Origin: Streptomyces sp. Go-475
GTDB taxonomy: Bacteria > Actinomycetota > Actinomycetes > Streptomycetales > Streptomycetaceae
Assembly (NCBI RefSeq): GCF_003330845.1
Contig: NZ_CP026121.1
Location: 1 to 64,000 of the forward strand
Direction of reading: 5' to 3'
DNA: 64,000 nucleotides
Numbering within the stretch: the first letter of the stretch is position 1; the number at the start of each line of letters is the position of its first letter. Below, piece by piece: positions 17,151 through 24,146 of the stretch. The position numbers and the translations under genes are program-made. Under the pieces are notes generated by a model. That model ran no database searches and had not been told where the DNA came from. It saw only the letters and a program-made list of their open reading frames with translations.

Positions 17151-17600
17151 ATGACTCGCATCGGCAAGAAAGCGGCCACCGCAGGAGCCGTGCTGCTGGC
17201 GACCGCCGGCCTCGGAACGGCGGCGGCACCCGCCGCGCACGCCGAGGGCAGTTACAACATCCGGATCGACATGTACACCAGTATCGTCGCCGACTACTGC
17301 CTGTTGACGACGACCAGCGGCAACGGCCGTGCCGCGTGCAGCGGCAACAAGCCGCCGTCGGGCTCGTTCCGGCTGGGTGTGGTGCACAATCCCGGGGACC
17401 GCGTGTGGCTGGACATCAATGTCGTCGGGGGTAGGGACCGCAAGGGCATCGACCTCCAGGGCAAGCACTTCATCGTGGTGAGCGGTGACGTCTTCGCGCT
17501 CAAGGTGTGCGGCTGGAAGAGCCTCGCCTCTCACGACGCCGGCAACACGGGGGTGACCCTGCATGGGACAGGGATATGCATCGGCGCTCCGCGCGCTTGA
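17151..17600 (+). CDS. Small secreted protein, unknown function
   Basis: A 149-residue protein with a clear Sec signal peptide: basic MTRIGKK, a hydrophobic Ala/Leu core and AHA before the likely cut near residue 32. The mature part has four cysteines (in DYCLL, RAACSG, KVCGW and GICIG), suggesting two disulfides, and a beta-rich pattern. The ATG at 17151 follows a strong GGGAGGAAGAGGG site. No family is recognised. It is divergent from the AraC regulator. Confidence 0.8.
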   Translation: MTRIGKKAATAGAVLLATAGLGTAAAPAAHAEGSYNIRIDMYTSIVADYCLLTTTSGNGRAACSGNKPPSGSFRLGVVHNPGDRVWLDINVVGGRDRKGIDLQGKHFIVVSGDVFALKVCGWKSLASHDAGNTGVTLHGTGICIGAPRA

Positions 17601-17903
17601 CGCACCGTCGGCCGATCCCCGGGCGCCGGGCACCCGGTCCGTCACCGGCGGCCGGGTCCAGCGGCTGACGCTGCCGGGCGTCTCGGGCTCGGCTCGCCAC
17701 GGGTATCGCGCGTAGTCGGAGGGCCTGCGGCGGCCGGTTCGCTCTTGGGCCGCCGCGGGCTCTTCCGCTCGCATCGAGTTCGCGCTCGGCTTGCGGCTAC
17801 TGGAGCGCGACGCTGCTGGGTCTCCGCCCCGAGCGGGACCAGCGGCTCGTCGGCGTCGGGGAACCGCGGCCGATGCCGCGCAGAGCCAGTCGGAACGGCA
17901 CAG
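17601..17903. other. Region without a convincing gene
   Basis: About 300 bp between two convergent genes. No open frame has coding character. It presumably holds the two terminators, but I did not find a single dominant hairpin. Confidence 0.4.
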
Positions 17904-18680
17904 CTAGTCACCGTCCTGCCCCAGGCCCCGACGGATCGCGATCTCCACGGCGGAGTACGCGCCGTCGGCCCGCTCCAGTTCGTACGGCGCGGCCGGCATC
18001 AGGGGCGGCTGGGCCATGAAGCGCGGTCGCACCCCGTGGTGCGGTTGCGCCGCGTGCACCAGGAACGGATGGCACAGGAAGACGTCGCCCGGGGACCCGG
18101 TGGCGTAGGCGAGTGGCCGGTGGTCTGACGCGGCCACCAGATCGGGCGCGAGGGCCAGTCCACTCGCCCCGTCCTCCCCGTACTTCTCCAGCACCTTCGG
18201 TACGTCGAGGTGTGAGCCGACCCGGATTCGTGTGGGGGCGTCCTCCTCACCGACCTCGCTGAACAGGAAGAGCATCAGCAACGCCCGGTCCCGGGAGCGC
18301 AGGTTCGTGAAGTACCAGCTCTCGCCCTCCGGCAGGTAACTCCCCTCGATGTGCCAGCCCGCGTCGTCGGGCTCCTCCGCGTGCGGGAAGCGGAGCGGGA
18401 ACGTGCCCAGCGAGTAGCGCGGCTCCCAGCGTCCCTCGCCGACGAGCAGGTCGTACGCGCGGTGCAGGGACGGGGAGTTGGGTGCGGCCGCGAACGGCCC
18501 CTGTGCCATGCCGGCCACCCAGTGCACGGGCTGCGTCCACGTCGCTGGATCGTCCGGGTCGCAGCCCGTCTCCCGCCACAGCAGCCGCGCGCAGTCCGCG
18601 GCCACGCGCGGCGCGACGGCGCCTTCCAGCTTCACGAAGCCGTCGCGGATGAAGGTGGATACCAGGGTCGTGTCGTCCAT
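17904..18680 (-). CDS. Phytanoyl-CoA dioxygenase (PhyH) family protein
   Basis: A 258-residue Fe(II)/2-oxoglutarate oxygenase-like protein. The N-terminal helix (TFIRDGFVKLEGAVAPRVAA) is typical of PhyH. The metal motif normally HxD appears as GWHIEGSY (His110, Glu112). The distal part HPFLVHAAQPHHG supplies the second His, and VRPRFMAQ supplies the Arg for 2-oxoglutarate. The ATG at 18680 (MDDTTLV) has GGGGG close upstream. The frame extends further upstream but without coding character. It may hydroxylate a small metabolite, or the HxE change may alter activity. Confidence 0.82.
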   Translation of the reverse strand: MDDTTLVSTFIRDGFVKLEGAVAPRVAADCARLLWRETGCDPDDPATWTQPVHWVAGMAQGPFAAAPNSPSLHRAYDLLVGEGRWEPRYSLGTFPLRFPHAEEPDDAGWHIEGSYLPEGESWYFTNLRSRDRALLMLFLFSEVGEEDAPTRIRVGSHLDVPKVLEKYGEDGASGLALAPDLVAASDHRPLAYATGSPGDVFLCHPFLVHAAQPHHGVRPRFMAQPPLMPAAPYELERADGAYSAVEIAIRRGLGQDGD

Positions 18681-18904
18681 GCCCCCATCGTGCGGCGGCA
18701 CCGGTCCCGGCCACCCGACATTTTCTCCACCACCTTCGTCGGGCGCGCGGTCGGGTCTCGGGTTGTCTGGTTGTCGGGTTGCAGAGTCACGCAGGTTCGC
18801 GCGGAAGGCCGGGCGATGATCAGAGGACGGACCGTCTGCGCTAGATTTTGCCTCTCCTTGACCGCGATCACTCACGATCTCAACCCTTTGGAGTCGGCAA
18901 TCCC

Positions 18905-19327
18905 ATGAGCGACATCGTCAACGGACTCGGGCGGGCCACCGCATACGGCGGGCTGGGGCTGGTCCTGTTGGTCCTCGGCATCGTCCTGGTCGACGTGCTG
19001 ACGCCCGGAAAGCTCGGCCGACAGATATGGGAACAGCGCAACCGCAACGCCGCCGTGGTGCTCAGCTCCGCACTGCTCGGTATCGGCGGCATCGTGTTCA
19101 CGTCCATCTGGACGACGTACGAGGACTTCGGCAAGGGGCTGGTCTCGACTGCGGCCTTCGGGTTGCTCGGGCTGGTGATGATGGCCGTGGCGTTCCTGGT
19201 GGTGGACCTGATCACGCCGGGGCGCCTGGGCGCGACGCTGGTCGAGGCGGAGCCTCATCCCGCGGTCTGGGTGACGGCGTCCTGCAACCTCGCTGTCTCC
19301 GCCGTCATTTCGGCGTCCATCGCCTGA
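18905..19327 (+). CDS. DUF350 membrane protein
   Basis: A 140-residue integral membrane protein with four predicted helices (about residues 10-33, 46-66, 78-100 and 118-140). The repeated element LVDVLTPGKLG and VDLITPGRLG marks the internal duplication characteristic of DUF350. ATG 18905 has GGAG about 11 nt upstream. The function of the family is not established. It is divergent from the PhyH gene. Confidence 0.82.
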   Translation: MSDIVNGLGRATAYGGLGLVLLVLGIVLVDVLTPGKLGRQIWEQRNRNAAVVLSSALLGIGGIVFTSIWTTYEDFGKGLVSTAAFGLLGLVMMAVAFLVVDLITPGRLGATLVEAEPHPAVWVTASCNLAVSAVISASIA

Positions 19328-19505
19328 ACCCTGGTCCTGTGGGAGGTGTTGCGGCGGCCGCTCAGAGAGTGAGCGTGCTCCGGCGGGGCGGACCGTCAGT
19401 GGTCACGGGACCGCCCGACGGCTCCGGGCCGAGCGGCCGCCGCCCCGGCCGGGCAGGTCGCCGAGCGCTGGGCGGCCGTATCGCTCGGTCCTCGCCTGAG
19501 GCCGG

Positions 19506-19682
19506 TCAGCGCCTGCGGCCCCGGGCCGACCAGCCGCTGCCGACCCCCGCGACGTGCAGGGCGAGCAGGGCCAGCCCGATCAGCATGACGTTGGTCGAGG
19601 TGAAGACGTCGTTGGTGGAGATCTCCGCCGCGTTGATGAGGAAGGCGAGAAGAAACAGGACTGCCGCGATGATGCCCAGCAC
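19506..19682 (-). CDS. Small two-helix membrane protein
   Basis: A 58-residue protein starting at GTG 19682 with an excellent AAGGAGG site 7 nt upstream. Two hydrophobic segments (LGIIAAVLFLLAFLINAAEI and VMLIGLALLALHVAGVG) are joined by a polar STNDVFTST loop, and the end is basic (ARGRRR). The pattern is that of a conserved small actinobacterial membrane protein of unknown role. It is convergent with the DUF350 gene. Confidence 0.75.
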   Translation of the reverse strand: MLGIIAAVLFLLAFLINAAEISTNDVFTSTNVMLIGLALLALHVAGVGSGWSARGRRR

Positions 19683-19853
19683 TCTGTGCCTCCTTGGGTG
19701 GGGTGCCGGCCGAGGGTTCCTGTCACCCGTATGCCCCCGGCGGTCCCGCTCACGCACCGTGCGCGGCACGCTCGGGCGCGGCGGTGACGTGTGCCCCGTA
19801 GAGTGGAAGTGACCGGGCCCTTCGCCTCTCGCACCATCCGTCCGGGAGCACTC

Positions 19854-21029
19854 ATGCACCACCCGTCGGGCGGTCCGGACGACGACTCCGGCGCACTGTT
19901 CGGGCTCGACGCCCTCACCCCCGCACCCGCCGCCACCGACCGGCACCCCTCCTTCCGCACCTCCGCGGAGGCCCGCCGGATGCTGCCCGTGCGGGAGATC
20001 TACGCCGAGCCCGCGGCTGCCGCGTCCCCGCGCGGGAGGCAGATCACCGCCCGGTTCCCCGACGCGCGCGTGACCATGGTGGACTCCCACTGGCGCATCC
20101 CCGGGCTGCACGGCAACCAGGGCAACATCGACCGCTGGGTGCGTGTCAAGGGCGAGACGCTGGTCCTGGGCGAGAAGAAGACCCTCACCACACGCCCCAA
20201 CGGCCGGTCGGCGGACTGGATCGCTCCCGGACCCTCCAACGGCTGCGCCATGGCCTGCGCCTACTGCTATGTGCCCCGGCGCAAGGGGTACGCCAACCCC
20301 ATCACCGTCTTCACGAACATCGACCGGATCATCGGCCACCTCGCCCGGCACGTGGCGCGGCAGGGGCCCAAGCCCGAGCCGAACCAGTGCGACCCCGAGG
20401 CGTGGGTGTACGACATCGGGGAGAACGGCGACTGTTCGGTGGACGCGCTGATCTGCGACAACACCGCGGATCTGGTGCACGCGTTCCGGCAGTGGCCCAC
20501 GGCCAAGGCATCCTTCGCCACGAAGTTCGTCAACCCCGACCTGCTGGCCCTCGATCCCCGGGGGCGCACCCGCATCCGCTTCTCGCTGATGCCGCCGGAC
20601 GACGCCCGGCTGCTCGACGTGCGCACCTCACCCGTCGCCGAGCGCATCGGCGCCGCGGCGGACTTCCTGGACGCGGGGTACGAGGTGCACCTCAACCTCT
20701 CCCCCGTGGTCGTCCGTCCCGGCTGGCAGGACGCCTGGGCCGAGCTGCTCGTCCACCTCGACGACGTCCTGCCGCGGCGGGTGAAGCAACAGGCCGCCGC
20801 TGAGGTGATCATGCTCACGCACAACCAGGAGCTGCACGAGGTCAATCTCGGCTGGCATCCCCGAGCCGAGGAGGTGCTGTGGCGACCTGAGCTCCAGCAG
20901 GCCAAGCGCTCCGAGAACGGCGCTCTGAACGTCCGCTACCGCAACAGGGTCAAAGGGGATGCCGTGCGGGCGCTGCGCGCCCTGATCAGCCGCCATGCGC
21001 CGTGGCTCCGGGTGAGGTATGCCTTCTGA
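19854..21029 (+). CDS. SPL-like radical SAM protein
   Basis: A 391-residue radical SAM protein of the spore photoproduct lyase-like family. The cluster motif is NGCAMACAYCYVPRRKGYAN (CxxxCxxC). Other family traits are WIAPGPSNG before it and the downstream ENGDCSVDALICDNTADLVH and SFATKFVNPDLL. True SPL acts on spore DNA in Firmicutes; streptomycetes make different spores, so the substrate here is unknown and DNA repair is only a guess. I chose ATG 19854 because GGGAG precedes it; the frame is open further upstream. A second, distinct radical SAM gene lies at 12764. Confidence 0.85.
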   Translation: MHHPSGGPDDDSGALFGLDALTPAPAATDRHPSFRTSAEARRMLPVREIYAEPAAAASPRGRQITARFPDARVTMVDSHWRIPGLHGNQGNIDRWVRVKGETLVLGEKKTLTTRPNGRSADWIAPGPSNGCAMACAYCYVPRRKGYANPITVFTNIDRIIGHLARHVARQGPKPEPNQCDPEAWVYDIGENGDCSVDALICDNTADLVHAFRQWPTAKASFATKFVNPDLLALDPRGRTRIRFSLMPPDDARLLDVRTSPVAERIGAAADFLDAGYEVHLNLSPVVVRPGWQDAWAELLVHLDDVLPRRVKQQAAAEVIMLTHNQELHEVNLGWHPRAEEVLWRPELQQAKRSENGALNVRYRNRVKGDAVRALRALISRHAPWLRVRYAF

Positions 21030-21608
21030 GAGCGGGTCGTCGTAAGGGCGGTGCGCAGCTCGACAGGGGGTGAGCCGCTGCCTCGCTGGTGGCCGGGCAG
21101 TCGATCGGCGCATTCCAGGCGTGGTCGGGCCTGCGCCCCCGGGATCCGCCTGGCCCGCGTGCGCCGGAACGGTTCTCCCCCGGCCTCATCCGAGGCGGTC
21201 ACGGGTGTCGAGGGGGTCTCCCGGTCCTCGTCAGGGGTGGCCGCCCAGCTGGCGAGGAGTCTGAGCCGGTCTTCGTCGCGTCATGGAGTCGAGGATCCAC
21301 TGGACGCGGGGCGGGGTGTCGACGGCCTGACGCCGTCGGCTCCTGGATCGCCGGGCTGGCCATCGGTTTTTCCCTGGGGGTCACGGGCTGGCCCCGCCGC
21401 CGTCGGCACGGTCGTCGCGGCGCTGACCCTGATCCCCGCCGTCACCGTCGCGCTGGTCCAGCACCGCCGTCCGGGGCCGTCGCCCGCCTCCCCCGCCCGG
21501 GCCGCCGACGCATTCGGTGGGACGGGCTGAAGAACGAACGGGCGCCGCCGTCACAGAAAAGCCCCGTCACAGAGCAAGGAGACAGAACCTATGCGCGGAG
21601 TAGTCATG

Positions 21609-21635
21609 CACACGCTCATGGGTCATGAGCGTGTG
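21609..21635. repeat. Perfect 27-bp hairpin
   Basis: CACACGCTCATG (21609-21620), GGT, CATGAGCGTGTG (21624-21635): 12-bp perfect arms with a 3-nt loop. It is upstream of the VWA gene and has no T-run. It could be a regulator binding site, a terminator or the end of a small mobile element. Confidence 0.5.
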
Positions 21636-21676
21636 GGCGGACGAACGCCGCGCCACCAAGGTGCTCCTCACCCTCT

Positions 21677-21692
21677 GGGGTGCGCGCACCCC
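21677..21692. repeat. Perfect 16-bp palindrome
   Basis: GGGGTGCGCGCACCCC is a perfect palindrome about 80 bp upstream of the VWA gene start. It may be an operator for that gene or part of a transcription pause. Confidence 0.4.
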
Positions 21693-21773
21693 TTGCCCCG
21701 GGTGCCGGATCCAAGATCGATTGTCAGTGGTGGGTGAGAAGGTGGGAACACCAAGCCGGAACGAGGGGGAGCT

Positions 21774-22817
21774 GTGACGACCGGAAGCCAGAACTACATC
21801 AACCACGTTGCGCTCGTGCTGGATGCCAGCTCGTCGATGTCGCATCTGAGCGGCAAGGTGGTCGAAGTCGCCGACCAGCAGATCGCCTATCTCGCGCGCC
21901 GTTCGAGGGAGCTGGACCAGGAAACGCGCGTCACGGTGTACGTGTTCGCCGACAAGGTGGAGTGCGTCATCTACGACAAGGACGTGCTGCGCATGCCGTC
22001 GCTGAAGCAGCTGTACCGGCCCGGCGGCATGACAGCCCTGCTGGCCGCCGCGCTGAAGTCGCAGAGGGAACTGGCCCAGACGGCCCAACTGTACGGCGAC
22101 CACAGTTTCCTGACGTTCGTCCTGACCGACGGACAGGAGAACGCGAGCCACCGCTGCGAGGACTCCCCCGCCCGGGATCCGCGTGAACTGGTCAAGGCCG
22201 TGGCCGAGATGATGGCGACCCAGCAGGACAACTGGACACTGGCCGTCCTGGTGCCCGACCAGATGGGCAAGCGCGAGGCCATGCAGTGCGGCTTCCCCAG
22301 GGACAACATCGCCATTTGGGACGCCACCAGCACACAGGGCCTGGAGGAGGCCGGGCAGGTCATCCGGCAGGCCACCGAGAACTTCATGGTGGGCCGCACG
22401 CAGGGCATCCGGGGATCGCGGGCGGTGTTCTCCACCGGCGCGGACGCGGTCAACAAGGACACCATCAAGGCCGCCGGTCTCACCCCGGTCGATCCGTCGA
22501 AGTACCAGCTGATCCCGGTGGCTCGCGACGCGGGGATCCGGGAGTGGGTCATCGAGTGCGGGCACCCTTACCGCACGGGCGCGGCGTTCTACCAGCTGAG
22601 CAAGTCCGAGAAGATCCAGGCGCAGAAGCAGATAGCGGTGCTCGAGAAGAAGACGGACCGCGTGTACACGGGGCCCGCGGCCCGAACGCTGCTGGGCCTG
22701 CCGAACACCGTGGTGCGCGTCAAGCCGGACCACAACGACGATTTCACCATCTTCGTGCAGAGCACCAGCGTCAACCGCAAGCTCGTGTCCCATACGCGGC
22801 TGCTGTTGATGCTCTGA
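21774..22817 (+). CDS. VWA-domain protein
   Basis: A 347-residue cytoplasmic protein with a von Willebrand factor A domain. The MIDAS metal site is complete: DASSS (Asp17, Ser19, Ser21), a Thr in GGMTALLAA and an Asp in VLTDGQENA. The VWA fold takes up about residues 10-205. The C-terminal 140 residues carry no recognised domain. The GTG start has a GAGGGGGAG site. Such proteins are often metal-dependent adaptors, for example in tellurite/stress loci. No ter, moxR or chelatase partner is adjacent, so its role is open. Confidence 0.85.
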   Translation: MTTGSQNYINHVALVLDASSSMSHLSGKVVEVADQQIAYLARRSRELDQETRVTVYVFADKVECVIYDKDVLRMPSLKQLYRPGGMTALLAAALKSQRELAQTAQLYGDHSFLTFVLTDGQENASHRCEDSPARDPRELVKAVAEMMATQQDNWTLAVLVPDQMGKREAMQCGFPRDNIAIWDATSTQGLEEAGQVIRQATENFMVGRTQGIRGSRAVFSTGADAVNKDTIKAAGLTPVDPSKYQLIPVARDAGIREWVIECGHPYRTGAAFYQLSKSEKIQAQKQIAVLEKKTDRVYTGPAARTLLGLPNTVVRVKPDHNDDFTIFVQSTSVNRKLVSHTRLLLML

Positions 22818-22833
22818 CACCTCGTGGATCCTG

Positions 22834-22847
22834 GGGCGGCACCGCCC
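22834..22847. terminator. Short hairpin between convergent genes
   Basis: GGGCGG-CA-CCGCCC in the 60-bp gap between the convergent VWA and enoyl-CoA hydratase-like genes. It is a plausible shared terminator. Confidence 0.35.
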
Positions 22848-22877
22848 GACCTGGGTGGGGACCGGTGACGGGCGTGC

Positions 22878-23957
22878 TCACCCGGCATCCTCCGCAGCGG
22901 CGCCGGGCGGTGCCGCGAGACCTGGGTCGTGCCGGCCAGGAGGGGTGAAGAAGCGCTCGACGTCGGCGTCGGTGACGTCGGCGAGGGTCTTCGGCGACCA
23001 GCGCGGCCTGCGGTCCTTGTCGACGACCTGGGCGCGGATCCCCTCGACCAGGTCGGGTGTGCCGAGGGCGGCGCAGGAGACGCGGTACTCCTGCTCCAGG
23101 ACGCGGTCCAGCGAGCCGAGTGCCCGGGCCCGGCGCAGGGACGCGAGGGTGACCTTGAGGGCGGTCGGTGACCTGGTGAGCAGGGTCTCCGCGGCCTCCT
23201 TGGCCTCGGGGTCGCCGTGTGCGAGCAGCCGGTGCACGATCTCCTCGACGGTGTCAGCGGCGTAGCAGGTGTCGATCCAGTCGCGCCGGCCGGCCAGGAC
23301 ACCCTGCGGGGCCGTCCGCGCCACGCCGGCCAGCGCCTCGCTCGCGGACAGCTCGGTCAGAGAGTCCAGGAGGCGCCCCAGCGAGGCCGAGGGCACGTAG
23401 TGGTCCGCGAGGCCGCACAGCAACGCGTCGCCGGCGCCGGCCTGGGCCCCGGTCAGGGCGAGGTGGGTGCCCAGCTCGCCGGGGGCCCGGGCGAGCAGGT
23501 ACGTGCCGCCGACGTCCGGTACGAACCCGATACCGGTCTCCGGCATGGCGACCCGGGACCGCTCGGTGACGACACGGACGCCGCCGTGTGCCGAGACACC
23601 GACGCCGCCGCCCATCACGATGCCGTCCATCACGGCGAGGTACGGCTTGGGGTAGCGGGCGATCCGGGCGTTGAGGCGGTACTCGTCGCGCCAGAACGCC
23701 CGGGAGGCCGAGCCGTCGCCGTCGCGGGCGTCGTCGTGGATGGCGCGGATGTCACCGCCCGCGCACAGGCCGCGCTCCCCCGCGCCGGTGATGACCACGG
23801 TCTCCACGGCCGGGTCGTGTTCCCACGCGGTCAGTGCCTCGTCGATGCGGCGGACCATGGTGTGCGTGAGGGCGTTGAGGGCCCGAGGCCGGTTGAGGGT
23901 GATGCGGGCGGCGCGTCCGGTGGTGTGGAAGAGGACGGGTTCCTCGGCTCCACTCAT
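22878..23957 (-). CDS. 3-Hydroxyisobutyryl-CoA hydrolase family (crotonase fold)
   Basis: A 359-residue crotonase-superfamily enzyme. The oxyanion loop is GLCAGGDIRAI, with MGGGVGVSAHG in the second half. The hydrolase signature ETGIGFVPDVGGTYLLAR fits 3-hydroxyisobutyryl-CoA hydrolase better than enoyl-CoA hydratase, as does the length of about 350 residues with a C-terminal extension. It would release 3-hydroxyisobutyrate in valine breakdown. The gene starts 190 bp after the rph stop on the same strand and no other valine-pathway gene is near. Confidence 0.87.
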   Translation of the reverse strand: MSGAEEPVLFHTTGRAARITLNRPRALNALTHTMVRRIDEALTAWEHDPAVETVVITGAGERGLCAGGDIRAIHDDARDGDGSASRAFWRDEYRLNARIARYPKPYLAVMDGIVMGGGVGVSAHGGVRVVTERSRVAMPETGIGFVPDVGGTYLLARAPGELGTHLALTGAQAGAGDALLCGLADHYVPSASLGRLLDSLTELSASEALAGVARTAPQGVLAGRRDWIDTCYAADTVEEIVHRLLAHGDPEAKEAAETLLTRSPTALKVTLASLRRARALGSLDRVLEQEYRVSCAALGTPDLVEGIRAQVVDKDRRPRWSPKTLADVTDADVERFFTPPGRHDPGLAAPPGAAAEDAG

Positions 23958-24146
23958 CGGCGCGCCTCGCCCAGGTCGTGGGCCGGGGTGATGCGCATAC
24001 GTGCGGCTTCCTTCCGTTTTCGGTGAAGGACACGGCGTCCGCCACCGCCGGCGACGAACGGTCTCGCCGCCGGGCCCCTACGTTGCCTGATGACCTGCCC
24101 GGGCGACCCGGCGGGGGTGGGGCCGGCCCCGCCCGCGAGTCGGCGG

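Larger units (their letters stand above)
21030..21773. other. Region without a convincing gene, two strong hairpins
   Basis: About 740 bp. Two plus-strand frames hold membrane-like pieces, SWIAGLAIGFSLGVTGW (about 21340-21390) and, one frame over, AVGTVVAALTLIPAVTVALV (about 21400-21460). These could be a decayed small membrane gene. The right end carries the hairpins at 21609-21635 and 21677-21692 and the promoter of the VWA gene. Confidence 0.4.
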
